Of a stretch of DNA of 64,000 bases, positions 26,298 through 34,736 are shown one piece after another (the first letter of the stretch is position 1; each line of letters begins with the position of its first letter). The DNA is taken from positions 186,001 to 250,000 of the forward strand of contig NZ_CP126159.1 in the NCBI RefSeq assembly GCF_030127145.1, in the 5' to 3' direction. A program made the translations under genes and the position numbers. Below the pieces are notes generated by a model. It made no database searches, was not told the origin of the DNA, and saw only the letters and a program-made list of their open reading frames with translations. This stretch comes from Halobaculum halobium. GTDB lineage: Archaea; Halobacteriota; Halobacteria; Halobacteriales; Haloferacaceae.

Positions 26298-26313
26298 GTA
26301 ATGAAGTCATTAC
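26298..26313. promoter_or_regulatory. Inverted repeat GTAATGA-AG-TCATTAC upstream of the flippase
   Basis: Perfect 7-bp arms with a 2-base spacer, about 87 bases before the flippase ATG, inside the 321-base gap 26079-26399. The gap also contains a 16-codon ORF (GTG 26353) whose stop overlaps the flippase start as ATGA. Half-site GGTAAT/ATTACC is shared with 10051-10067. The rest of the gap shows nothing. Confidence 0.4.
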
Positions 26314-26399
26314 TACCGGGGACGGCTTCCCACGCCCGTCAGGGACACAATAGTGAGCCACCGACACGTACGGTCGATCTTTCTAGGCCGGGGGAGACA

Positions 26400-27911
26400 A
26401 TGAGCCTCAGAGAACGGATACGGATGGTCGTCTCGCGGCTCCGACCGTCAGGAAACACCGCACAGCGAGCCGGCAAGAGCGCCGTCTGGCTCGGCAGCCA
26501 GAACGTTCTCGGTCGGCTGTTCCAGCTCACGACGCTCGCGGTCCTGGCGCGGCTCGTCGGGCCGGCGGAGCTCGGACTCGTCGGGATTGCGCTGCTCACT
26601 CTCAGTGCGATCCGGAAGTTCACCAACATCGGGCTGAACACGGCGCTGATACAGAAGGTCGAGGAGGACGTCGACTCGCACCTGAACACGACGTGGTTGC
26701 TCGAGATCGCTCGGGGGACCCTCATTTTCGGGGTCATGTTCGCGGTCGCGCCGTACGTCGCGGACCTGGTGTTCAGCGAGCCGCGGGCGACGGCGCTGAT
26801 ACGGGCAACGGCGCTGTCGCCGCTGTTGCTGGGGATTCGAAACCCGGGCGTCGTCTACTTCAAGAAGAACCTGGAGTTCGAGAAACAGTTCGTCTACAAG
26901 CTCTCGGGCGACGCGACGCAGTTGATCGTGGGCATCGGCTACGCGCTCGTCGAGCCGACCGCCTGGGCGTTCGTCATCGGATACGTCGCCGGCGACGCGG
27001 TCAAGTTGCCGCTGTCGTACGTCGTCCACGGCTACCGGCCGTGGCCGAGTTTCGACCTCGAGATTGCAAAGGAGCTGGTCGGGTACGGAAAGTGGCTCAC
27101 GGGGTCGTCGATCCTGTATTTCCTCTACAGCGAGGGCGACGACGTCTTCGTGGGCTGGCTGCTCACGCCGACGGCGCTTGCGTACTACCAGTACACCTAC
27201 CGGTTCTCGAACGCACCGGCGACGGAGCTGTCGCAGGTCGTTTCCGGCGTCATGTTCCCCGCGTTCTCGAAGCTCCAGAGCGACGAGGAACAGTTCCGAG
27301 ACGCCGTCCTGCGGACGGTCCGCGTCACCTCGCTGATCGGCTTCTCGTCGGCGTTCGGGATCATCGCCGTCGCGCCGACGTTCGTCTTGGCGGTGTTCGG
27401 CGAGGCGTGGCTGCCGGCCGTGCCCGCGATGCAGGTACTGGCGGTCTACGGCATGCTCAGGTGTATCGGCCGAACGTTCGGGCAGGTGTGGAAGACGATC
27501 GGACGCCCCGACTACATCACGAAGCTCTCGGCGCTGCGAGTCGTCCTCATCGCGATCGCGATCTACCCCATGACCGCCGAGTTCGGCATCCTCGGGACCG
27601 CACTCACTGTCACCGGCATCTTCGTGTTCCCGATGATGCCACTGGACGTGCATATCACCGCTCGAGCGATCGACGCCCCCGCCAGAGACCTCTACTACGA
27701 GTTCGTCTTCCCGCTCCTGGCGAGCCTCGTGATGTGGGCGGTCGTCAGGTCCGCGCGCGTCGCGCTCGACGTCAACCCCTTCGTCGAACTCGCCGTGCTC
27801 ATCCCGCTCGGGATCGCCGTGTTCGCCGGCGCCGTTCTGGTGATCGAACGCCCAGTTCAGTGGAACGTGACCGACGAGTTCAAACAGATCGCCCGCAACA
27901 TCGTCTCCTAA
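26400..27911 (+). CDS. Oligosaccharide flippase (Wzx/polysaccharide transporter family)
   Basis: 503 residues with about 12-14 hydrophobic helices and the family's N-terminal pattern SAVWLGSQNVLGRLFQLTTL plus ARLVGPAELGLVGIALL. MATE/MOP-superfamily flippases move lipid-linked oligosaccharides across the membrane. The ATG at 26400 is preferred to the in-frame ATG at 26301, because the extra 33 residues are polar and precede a normal amphipathic start (MSLRERIRMVVSRL). It is the only flippase in the locus, so it probably exports the glycan built by the surrounding transferases. Converges with the oxidoreductase at 27942. Confidence 0.9.
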   Translation: MSLRERIRMVVSRLRPSGNTAQRAGKSAVWLGSQNVLGRLFQLTTLAVLARLVGPAELGLVGIALLTLSAIRKFTNIGLNTALIQKVEEDVDSHLNTTWLLEIARGTLIFGVMFAVAPYVADLVFSEPRATALIRATALSPLLLGIRNPGVVYFKKNLEFEKQFVYKLSGDATQLIVGIGYALVEPTAWAFVIGYVAGDAVKLPLSYVVHGYRPWPSFDLEIAKELVGYGKWLTGSSILYFLYSEGDDVFVGWLLTPTALAYYQYTYRFSNAPATELSQVVSGVMFPAFSKLQSDEEQFRDAVLRTVRVTSLIGFSSAFGIIAVAPTFVLAVFGEAWLPAVPAMQVLAVYGMLRCIGRTFGQVWKTIGRPDYITKLSALRVVLIAIAIYPMTAEFGILGTALTVTGIFVFPMMPLDVHITARAIDAPARDLYYEFVFPLLASLVMWAVVRSARVALDVNPFVELAVLIPLGIAVFAGAVLVIERPVQWNVTDEFKQIARNIVS

Positions 27912-27941
27912 CCTGGTCGAGCCGATATCCGACCTTTTCGG

Positions 27942-29198
27942 TCAGTCGTCGCCGCCGTCGCCGTCGGCGACCGCTCGTTCCGTCGCGTCGGGAGCGGCCG
28001 CGTCGCCGCCGTCGCCCGCCTCGCTGGCTCCGGCCTCGGCAGTCGTGCGGGCCCCGGGACCGATCTGGCCGTTCTCGACCATCGCCTCCAGCGGGTTGTC
28101 GTCCACGTCCAGCGGGAGGTCGACGCGCCCGCGCCGCCGAACGGACTCCCAGGCGGCGAACGGAAGCTCCGCGGCGCACAGCGACCGCCGACCGCTGATC
28201 GCCGGCGTTCGCCCCTCGACGAGCGCGTCGACGACTTCCTCGATCGCCTTGTCAACAAACGTCGGCGGGTCCACGCGCCGCTCGTCGACGCCGGGGACGC
28301 GCTCAAGCAGCTTCCGAGCGCCTGCTCGAACGACCCCCGACGTCGGGCCGTGGACGGTCGCGCCCACGTCGACGGCCGTCCAGCCCGAGCCGTCGACACG
28401 GTAGCGCAGCGTTGGCCCGTCTTCGACGCCGATCTCGACGACGCCGTCGCTCCCGACCAGCCGCAGGTAACAGCCGGTGAAGTCGTCGCCCATCCCCGGG
28501 TCGGTGCCCGTCGAGGCGAGTCCCCGGACACCGGTCTCGTAGCGCCACTGGGCCAGTCCCTGGTTCTCGTTGTGCGAGCCGAACCACTTGTTCTCCTCGC
28601 GGTAGTCGATCCCCGAGAGCACCCACTCCACGTCCGCGAACTCCGCGTAGTACCCCGCTAGGTCGAACTGGTGAACGCCGGCGTCGAAGAGGTTGTCCTG
28701 GCCGAACTCGACCCGCTCGAGGTCGCCGACGGTCCCGTCCTCCAGCAGGCGTTTCGCCCGGGTGAACGGCTCGCCGAAGCGCCGCTGGTGGTTGATTGTG
28801 AGTTGGACGCCGGCGTCCTCGCAGGCGTCGACCATGCGCCGGCAGTCGCCCCACGTCGTCGCCATCGGCTTCTCGCAGTGGACGGCCGACGGGACGCCGC
28901 TGTCCGCACAGCCGACCACGATGTCGGCGTGGATCGCCGGCGGGACGCACACGCTCACGACGTCTGGCTCGGCCCCGTCCAGCATCGCCTCGTAGTCCTC
29001 GTAGACGTGTTCGTCGGGGATGTCGAAGCGGTCGGCGAACGCCGCCGCGTTCTCCGGGACGATGTCCGCGCAGGCGACGAGCCGAACGTCGTCGAGCCGT
29101 TCGTACGCCGGCGCGTGTCTGTACGCCATCGCGAAACCGGTTCGGTCGCGTTCCTCCGGGTCTGCGCCGGTGCCCACTATCGCAGCGTCGAGAACCAT
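27942..29198 (-). CDS. Gfo/Idh/MocA family sugar oxidoreductase
   Basis: 418 residues from the ATG at 29198, which places the Rossmann motif VLDAAIVGTGADP at the N-terminus; an ATG 12 codons upstream adds only polar residues. Family motifs include DYEAMLDGAEPDVVSVCVPPAIH, the conserved CEKPMATTWGDC and INHQRRFGEPF. A Ser/Ala/Asp-rich tail of ~35 residues follows the fold. Members oxidise or isomerise sugars and inositols with NAD(P), and in glycan loci often act on UDP-sugars. Substrate unknown. Cytosolic. A second family member lies at 39084-40145. Confidence 0.87.
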   Translation of the reverse strand: MVLDAAIVGTGADPEERDRTGFAMAYRHAPAYERLDDVRLVACADIVPENAAAFADRFDIPDEHVYEDYEAMLDGAEPDVVSVCVPPAIHADIVVGCADSGVPSAVHCEKPMATTWGDCRRMVDACEDAGVQLTINHQRRFGEPFTRAKRLLEDGTVGDLERVEFGQDNLFDAGVHQFDLAGYYAEFADVEWVLSGIDYREENKWFGSHNENQGLAQWRYETGVRGLASTGTDPGMGDDFTGCYLRLVGSDGVVEIGVEDGPTLRYRVDGSGWTAVDVGATVHGPTSGVVRAGARKLLERVPGVDERRVDPPTFVDKAIEEVVDALVEGRTPAISGRRSLCAAELPFAAWESVRRRGRVDLPLDVDDNPLEAMVENGQIGPGARTTAEAGASEAGDGGDAAAPDATERAVADGDGGDD

Positions 29199-29614
29199 AC
29201 CGCGCGTTCGACCATTCCGCCCATCACTATACACACACTACCCGTCCGGGTCGTCGTTCTGACGCGCGAGAATCCGACCGGTATCGAGGGGGCAGGTTCC
29301 CCCGGGCTGTCGGACACGAACGTCGGGTGTCCGGGTTCCGCACCGAACGACGCCACCCGTGCCGGTAGGACTCGCTTATTCGGCCCAGGGAGGCGGATAC
29401 CACTTCGGCGTGCACACACGCGGTTCGAACGGGACGGGCGGTTCGAGCGGAGTCGAGGCGGACGACGGGCGAGCGTCGGCGGGAGCGCCCCGAGGACGCC
29501 GAGATGCCGACGCCGTGCCGGGATCGCTCCCGACAGTCATCGCATAACAAAACCCCGAACCGCTCTCCCCGGATCCACGAACCGATCCGAGCCGTCCGCT
29601 CGGACGAACACCCT
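29199..29614. other. Divergent intergenic region
   Basis: 416 bases between the leftward oxidoreductase and the rightward toroid gene. The short frames across it are Arg/Ser-rich and not protein-like. The only recognisable element is the ATAACAA box at 29544-29550. A short AT-rich stretch close to the oxidoreductase start (TGTATAGTG on the minus strand, near 29225-29235) could be its TATA region. Confidence 0.4.
29544..29550 (+). promoter_or_regulatory. ATAACAA box, copy 4
   Basis: CGCATAACAAAAC, 71 bases before the ATG at 29615. Its downstream context (AAAAC) matches copy 2 at 15965. Confidence 0.5.
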
Positions 29615-31030
29615 ATGATCCCGCACACAGATTCCCTCGATACCCTTCTGGAGCCGGTACGGCGGTACAGACGGCGGCGACGAGAACGGGCCCACAGACT
29701 GTCGTCGGACGCCAGAGATCCGGGAGCCGACCGGGAGTTCCTCGTCGGGTTGCTGGAGGACACCCTCGCGTACGCCAGAACGCGACAGTATACCGGCCCG
29801 GACTATTTCGACGGTATGAGCAGCCGGCTCCTCAACGCGGCGCCCGTCGAGGACAAGTGGCTCAACATCGCCGTCCAGGAAGGCATCAAGCGAGCCCCCG
29901 TGGACCTCCGACCGCTGTTCCTCGTCGAGCAGCGGCAGAGCTTCAAGGGGTCTGCGCTGTTCGCCATGGCGAACCGGAGGGCGGCTGACCTCACTGGCGA
30001 CGATCTGTACGCCGAGGAAGCCGACTCCCTGCTCGACTGGCTGCTGGAACACTCCAGCGAGGACCGCGACCCGGGCTATGCGGGCTTTTGCGGCGGCCAC
30101 CGCCACGCCATGCAGCTGCTTGACGAGTATCGCGAGGCGGAGGTGCCGAACGTCATCCCCACCTCATACGCGACGAAGGCGCTGTGTCGGGCCACCGACG
30201 GCGATGACGAGTACGCCGCGGCGGCCCGCTCGGCGGCCGACTTCCTGCTGGAGGATCTCAGGTACACCGAGTTGGACACCGGTGCGCGCATCGTCTACCA
30301 GCCGGAGTACGACGGGGAGTTCTACACGGTCAACGGCGGGGCCATCGGCGCGCGTCTGTTCGTGGACCTGTACGACCGCTTCGGCGACGAGGACCACCTC
30401 GAGCGCGCGAGCGCGCTGTTGGACACGATCGCCACCCACCAGACCGACCGTGGCGGGTGGACCTACCGCGTTCCGGCGGAGGCGTCGCACCTGTCGATGG
30501 ACAGTCACCACAACGGCTTCGTTATCGAGTCGTTCCAGCGGTACCACGAGGTGACCGGCGAGGAGCGCTACGCCGACACGCTGGAGCGCGCGCTGTCGTT
30601 CTACCGACTCCAGCTGTTCGACCCGGACGGCGCGCCGAACTTCGACGAGTCGTCGCGGTACCCTCGTGACATCCACGCGGCCACCCAGGGAATCATCGTG
30701 TTCGCGAACGCCGGCGACTTCGCGTTCGCCCGGCGGGTCATCGACTGGGTGCTCGCGAATCTGTACGCGGGACAGGGGCAGTTCTACTACCAGAAGCGCC
30801 GGCTGTACACGAAGCAGTTCACCCTGATGCGGTGGTGTCAAGCGTGGATGGCGTACGCGCTCGGAGAGTACCTCACCGCGACGGCGAACGCCTCCCCAGT
30901 CGACGAATCGCGCGCCGGGACGGCCGCCCCAGTTGCCGACGACGACTCGGGAGTGCTGACCTCCAAGTCGCCGGCGGCGGACGGCGGCGACCCGACAAAC
31001 CGGCCGATCACAGACGGAGGCGACGACTGA
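29615..31030 (+). CDS. Alpha/alpha-toroid glycan-active protein (often mis-named antibiotic transporter permease)
   Basis: 471 residues, no membrane helix or signal peptide. Repeated helix-pair pattern with GFCGGHRHAMQ, YTVNGGAIGARLFVDLYDRFGD, RGGWTYRVPAEASHLSMDSHHNGFVIESF and YPRDIHAATQGIIVFA, typical of the (alpha/alpha)6 toroid of glycoside hydrolases, lyases and epimerases. I recall close haloarchaeal relatives labelled antibiotic ABC transporter permease, which does not fit this sequence. Likely a cytosolic glycan hydrolase, lyase or epimerase. The ATG at 29615 is chosen over one at 29504, whose extra residues look random. Its TGA overlaps the next gene's ATG by one base. Confidence 0.8.
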   Translation: MIPHTDSLDTLLEPVRRYRRRRRERAHRLSSDARDPGADREFLVGLLEDTLAYARTRQYTGPDYFDGMSSRLLNAAPVEDKWLNIAVQEGIKRAPVDLRPLFLVEQRQSFKGSALFAMANRRAADLTGDDLYAEEADSLLDWLLEHSSEDRDPGYAGFCGGHRHAMQLLDEYREAEVPNVIPTSYATKALCRATDGDDEYAAAARSAADFLLEDLRYTELDTGARIVYQPEYDGEFYTVNGGAIGARLFVDLYDRFGDEDHLERASALLDTIATHQTDRGGWTYRVPAEASHLSMDSHHNGFVIESFQRYHEVTGEERYADTLERALSFYRLQLFDPDGAPNFDESSRYPRDIHAATQGIIVFANAGDFAFARRVIDWVLANLYAGQGQFYYQKRRLYTKQFTLMRWCQAWMAYALGEYLTATANASPVDESRAGTAAPVADDDSGVLTSKSPAADGGDPTNRPITDGGDD

Positions 31031-32046
31031 TGGACCTCGCGAACGTCGTCGCGAACCTCCGACGCAACTGGGACGACCCCTCGTGGTGGCGCGATATCGT
31101 CGTTCCGTTCGGCGTGCGGACGGCGCTCGTTCAGCCGTACTTCCGGCACCTCGCGTCGAACGATGGCGTCCGAGTCCTCGACGAGGACTGGGACACGCTG
31201 CTGATACTCGACGCGTGCCGCTACGACATGTTCGTCGAGCACAACACGATCGAGGGCGACCTCTCGCGTCGGACATCCCTCGGTTCCAACACCGAGGAAT
31301 TCCTCGTCCGCAACTTCCGCGGCGGGACCTTCGACGACGTGGTGTACGTGACCGCGAACCCGCAGGTCGACGTCCGCCTCGACGACCCGTTCCACGAGGT
31401 GGTATCGGTCTGGCGCGACGAGTGGGACGAGGAGTTCGACACGGTGATGCCCGACGCGATGGCGGATGCGGTCCGCGAGGCAGCCGAGGCGTACCCGAAC
31501 AAGCGGATCGTCGGCCACTTCGTCCAGCCGCACTACCCGTTCGTCGGTGAGCGCGGCCGCGAACTGCTCGACGAGCAGGCCGGGATCGAACTGTCGCGGC
31601 GGATGGCCGACGGCGACGAGCCGATCGCGGACCACATGAACGTCTGGGACATGCTCCAGCGGGGCCTGATCGACGAGCGCGACCTCCGAGCGGCCTACGA
31701 GGAGAATCTCCGGATCGCGCTTCCGCACGTGCGGACGCTCGTCGAGGACCTCGAGGGCCGCACCGTCGTCACGTCCGACCACGGGAACCTCATCGGCGAG
31801 CGTCCCAAACCGTGTCCGGTACCGATGGAGCTGTACGGCCACCCGCCCGGCGTCTACGCCGACAGCCTCGTCACGGTGCCGTGGCTGACCGTCGAGGGCG
31901 AGGGCCGCCGGCGGATCGTCACCGGGTCCGCGTCGGTCGCCGACGATACCGCTTCCTCCAATGACGCGGCCGCTGCGGGGGCGGAGTCGGGTCAGGACGA
32001 GGACGAGGCGACCGACCGCCTGCGCGACTTGGGATATCTGGAGTGA
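31030..32046 (+). CDS. Divergent sulfatase-fold protein
   Basis: 338 residues. Family traces: DTLLILDACRYDMF for the first metal site, FVQPHYPFVG and VVTSDHGNLIGER for the second. The usual formylglycine motif is replaced by SLGSNTEEFLV, so Thr or Ser would have to act as nucleophile if catalytic. It ends in RLRDLGYLE after an Asp/Glu/Ala linker, the same tail as the other two sulfatase-fold proteins here. ATG 31030 overlaps the toroid gene stop (TGATG), showing tight coupling. Predicted cytosolic or peripheral, perhaps acting on the product of the toroid protein. Confidence 0.82.
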   Translation: MDLANVVANLRRNWDDPSWWRDIVVPFGVRTALVQPYFRHLASNDGVRVLDEDWDTLLILDACRYDMFVEHNTIEGDLSRRTSLGSNTEEFLVRNFRGGTFDDVVYVTANPQVDVRLDDPFHEVVSVWRDEWDEEFDTVMPDAMADAVREAAEAYPNKRIVGHFVQPHYPFVGERGRELLDEQAGIELSRRMADGDEPIADHMNVWDMLQRGLIDERDLRAAYEENLRIALPHVRTLVEDLEGRTVVTSDHGNLIGERPKPCPVPMELYGHPPGVYADSLVTVPWLTVEGEGRRRIVTGSASVADDTASSNDAAAAGAESGQDEDEATDRLRDLGYLE

Positions 32047-32051
32047 TCCAT

Positions 32052-32153
32052 ATGAGCCACACACACCACCGGCCGACCGCCGTGCATTCTCTCCCGACCG
32101 GCTCCAGTCCGCGCCTGCGCTCGGTTCGAACGGAGGTGACGACTCGTGCGTAA
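32052..32153 (+). CDS. 33-residue mini-ORF overlapping the DUF354 gene start
   Basis: ATG 32052 lies five bases after the sulfatase-fold gene's stop; TAA ends at 32153, eight bases inside the next gene (GTG 32146). The peptide is His/Thr/Ser/Arg-rich (MSHTHHRPTAVHS...), with no family. It fills the only gap between two coupled genes, so it may serve translational coupling, or be fortuitous. Confidence 0.3.
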   Translation: MSHTHHRPTAVHSLPTGSSPRLRSVRTEVTTRA

Positions 32154-33249
32154 TTCCGCGGCGTCCCGTTCAACTGCTCCGGCAGCACGCGCGCGGCCGA
32201 CCGACGTCTGGGTCGACCTCGCGAGCCCGTCGCACCCGTTTTTCTTCAAGGCACTCACCGACGCAGTCCCCGACATTCGGACGACCGTCACCGCCCGCAA
32301 CAAGACCCAGACGGTCTCGCTCGCCAGGGAGGTCGGCTTCGAGTTCCGAACGGTGGGCCGCGACTACGAGCAGTCGGTCCTCAGGATGCTGGGTATCCCG
32401 CTGCGCACCGCACAACTCGGGATCGAGATGCCCGACGTCGACGTGGCGGTGGGCGCCCGCAACGCGATGTGCGTGCTCGCGGCGAAGGCCCGCGGCGTCC
32501 CGTCGATCCACTACACGGACAACGACATCTGCGCGCACATGGACGGGCTGTACGCTGATGCCCTGTACCACAGATTGGTCGCACAGGCGACCCACAACGT
32601 CGTGCCGGAGGCGTTCCGAACGGAGGTGTTGACCGACCGCGGGGCCGACCCCGACAGCGTCCATACCTACGACGGCTTCAAAGAGGACGTGTACGTCGCG
32701 GCCTTCGAGCCCGACGACTCGTTCCCCGAGCGCCTTCCGTTCGACGGCGAACCGTTCGTCGTCGTGCGGCCCGAGGCGCTGCAGGCGACCTACGTCGAAG
32801 CCGACACCATCGCGCCGGAGTTGCTCACAGCGCTCACCGATCGCGGGATCAACGTCGTCTATCTCCCCCGGACCGACGACTACCGCGCGTTCATGGAGGA
32901 TGCCGACCCAGACCGAGTGTACGCTCCCCAGGATGCACTCTCGGGACTCGAACTCTCGTGGCACGCCCGCTGCGTGCTCACCGGATCGGGCACGATGGCC
33001 CGGGAGGCGGCGCGGATGGACACCCCCGCGGTGTCGTTCTTCCCGAGTGAGCACCTCTCGGTCGACCAGACGCTCATCGACAGAGGAGACATCTATCACT
33101 CCCGGGACCCCGTCGAGATCGCCGAATACGTCGACTCGCTCACTCCCGCGGACGCGAGACCTCGCCTCGACCGCGCCCGTCGCGTCCGCGAGGAGGTCGC
33201 CTCGCTCACTCGGGATCTCATCGACGCCGAGACCGGTGAGGATCGGTAA
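32146..33249 (+). CDS. DUF354 family protein, GT-B-like fold
   Basis: 367 residues. WVDLASPSHPFFFKALTD near the N-terminus and VLTGSGTMAREAARMDTPAVSFFP in the C-terminal half are hallmarks of DUF354, which resembles UDP-GlcNAc 2-epimerase and GT-B glycosyltransferases. The N-terminal ~20 residues are a Ser/Arg-rich extension. GGAGGTGA seven bases before the GTG start is a strong ribosome-binding site. Part of a coupled unit with the toroid and sulfatase-fold genes, so a glycan-related transfer or epimerisation step is likely; the exact reaction is unknown. Converges on the small gene at 33262. Confidence 0.82.
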   Translation: MRNSAASRSTAPAARARPTDVWVDLASPSHPFFFKALTDAVPDIRTTVTARNKTQTVSLAREVGFEFRTVGRDYEQSVLRMLGIPLRTAQLGIEMPDVDVAVGARNAMCVLAAKARGVPSIHYTDNDICAHMDGLYADALYHRLVAQATHNVVPEAFRTEVLTDRGADPDSVHTYDGFKEDVYVAAFEPDDSFPERLPFDGEPFVVVRPEALQATYVEADTIAPELLTALTDRGINVVYLPRTDDYRAFMEDADPDRVYAPQDALSGLELSWHARCVLTGSGTMAREAARMDTPAVSFFPSEHLSVDQTLIDRGDIYHSRDPVEIAEYVDSLTPADARPRLDRARRVREEVASLTRDLIDAETGEDR

Positions 33250-33261
33250 CGGTGCTCCCCG

Positions 33262-33504
33262 TTAGCTGTCGCCCTCGGCGTCGTCCAGGTCGAGTTCGGC
33301 GAACGCCTCCCGCCCCGGCAGCCCCGCGACGGCCTCGTCGATCCCCCGGTAGGCGGCCCCGTCGACGGTCGCCTCGAACGCCTCGACCGAGGGGTACTCC
33401 CGGAATGTCAGCACGCGGCCGTCCTCCACGAGGTACACGACCTCGGACTTCCCGTCCGGGTGGTCGTAGCTGTCGCCGGCTACCGGTTCCTCGCTGTCGC
33501 TCAC
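33262..33504 (-). CDS. Small acidic conserved hypothetical protein (80 aa)
   Basis: 80 residues from a GTG at 33504 (VSDSEEPVAGDSYDH); the frame extends 15 codons to an ATG at 33549 with Arg/Trp-rich residues that look less natural. Core pattern VVYLVEDGRVLTFREYPSVEAFEATV suggests a small beta-beta-alpha fold, then YRGIDEAVAGL and a strongly acidic tail. I recall similar haloarchaeal hypotheticals without function. No Cys, signal or helix in membrane. Confidence 0.6.
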   Translation of the reverse strand: MSDSEEPVAGDSYDHPDGKSEVVYLVEDGRVLTFREYPSVEAFEATVDGAAYRGIDEAVAGLPGREAFAELDLDDAEGDS

Positions 33505-33900
33505 GACGCACCTCCGGACGATCCATCTCCGCACGGCGTCCGCAGACACCGCGCGGGCGTCGCGCGCGGATCGTGGCGTCCGTGTCCGTCGATGGCCGTC
33601 GCAGTCCGGCGGCGATCCGCCGGGCGTCGTCTCCGTTCTCGCTCGCAGTGATCGCTCACGCCTCCGGGTTCGAGGTCATGTCTAATGATTGTACGGTCGG
33701 CGCGTCCCGATCTTGTCGCTCGGTCGTCCGTGCCTCCGGGCGTGAGCGTCGACCGCGAGACACCGATCGCTTATCTCCGTCGGCGACTGCTCGGATCGAC
33801 GTGGGACAACGCATGGGGGCGACGGCGGACCAGCGCGGAGCCGTGAGCGAGCGCCGGCAGAGGGAGATGCGCTGGGGCCAGTTGGGAGGGGTTCGCTGAG
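33505..33900. other. Intergenic region
   Basis: 396 bases with no convincing gene. A 28-codon ORF (ATG 33813 to TGA 33899) ends one base before the GTG of the DUF457-like gene and could be a leader, but it has no other support. TCTAATGATTGTACGG near 33680 is the only AT-richer patch. Confidence 0.35.
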
Positions 33901-34479
33901 GTGTTCCCGTGGGACCATCTCGCGATCGGGTACGTCGCGGTCTCGCTGCTGTTCCGGATCCGCGGCCGTCGCGTCGGCGCGCTCGCGTGCGCCGCACTCG
34001 CCCTCGGGTCGCAGTTCCCGGACCTCGTCGACAAGCCGCTCGCGTGGGCGTTCACGGTTCTTCCGGGCGGGACGACACTCGCTCACTCGGTGTTCGTTGC
34101 CGTGCCGCTGTCGGCGGCAGTGTACGTCCTCGCACGTCATCGCGCCCGCGCCAGCGTCGGCGCGGCGTTCGGGGTCGCCTACGTACTGCACCTCCCGGCG
34201 GATCTCCTCTACGGACCGCTCGCCACGGGTGACCCGATCCGGGTCGGGGCGGTGTTGTGGCCGCTCGTTTCGACGCCCGGCACGGCTGCGGGGGGCGGGC
34301 TCCTCTCGAACACGATCTACTTTATCACCCGATACTACGCGTACCTCGACTCCCCGCGTGCGATCGGGTTCCTCCTGCTGGAGGTCGGGTTGATCCTCGC
34401 GGCGCTGGCGCTGTGGGTCGACGACGGGACGCCCGGTCTTCGCGAGGCGTCGACGGCGGCGCGCCGGGTGCTGGCGTGA
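33901..34479 (+). CDS. Membrane-bound metal-dependent hydrolase-like protein (DUF457/YdjM type)
   Basis: 192 residues with four or five membrane helices. Family features are FPWDHLAIGYVAVS at the N-terminus, LGSQFPDLVDKPLAW and GTTLAHSVFVAVP, giving His and Asp residues at membrane faces that could bind metal. These proteins are called metal-dependent hydrolases but are uncharacterised; in haloarchaea they are common near polysaccharide genes. GTG start at 33901 follows GGGAGGGG by about ten bases. Downstream gap of 257 bases leads to a GT2 gene. Confidence 0.75.
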   Translation: MFPWDHLAIGYVAVSLLFRIRGRRVGALACAALALGSQFPDLVDKPLAWAFTVLPGGTTLAHSVFVAVPLSAAVYVLARHRARASVGAAFGVAYVLHLPADLLYGPLATGDPIRVGAVLWPLVSTPGTAAGGGLLSNTIYFITRYYAYLDSPRAIGFLLLEVGLILAALALWVDDGTPGLREASTAARRVLA

Positions 34480-34614
34480 TCCGGTCGGCGCGCGACCGAG
34501 ATGCGGTCGGACGCGGATGCGACGCGGGACCGGCATTCGGACGCGCGGCCCGCCGGTCGCGTGCCCTGTCCTCGACGGACATCGTGACCGACTGATACCG
34601 CTCGTAACACTGTC

Positions 34615-34621
34615 ATAACAA
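34615..34621 (+). promoter_or_regulatory. ATAACAA box, copy 5
   Basis: CTGTCATAACAAAGC, 122 bases before the ATG at 34737. A looser copy CGTAACAC sits 12 bases upstream. Confidence 0.45.
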
Positions 34622-34736
34622 AGCTATCTCAACCGAATCGCCTGGCCATGCAACCGATACGCCATCGTGCGCCCGACACGAGGGCCCGCTCGGTCGCCCG
34701 TCCCGGCAGACCGACCCTCCACCCCCACCAGGACCC

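Noticed and set aside
29177..29419. 80-codon minus-strand ORF upstream of the oxidoreductase
   Set aside because: Overlaps the oxidoreductase 5' end and has random composition; no ribosome site.
29615..31030. Annotation as an ABC transporter permease
   Set aside because: No membrane helices; the sequence pattern is an alpha/alpha toroid.
33813..33899. 28-codon ORF before the DUF457-like gene
   Set aside because: Ends one base before the GTG rather than overlapping it; no box or conservation argument. Mentioned only in the intergenic entry.
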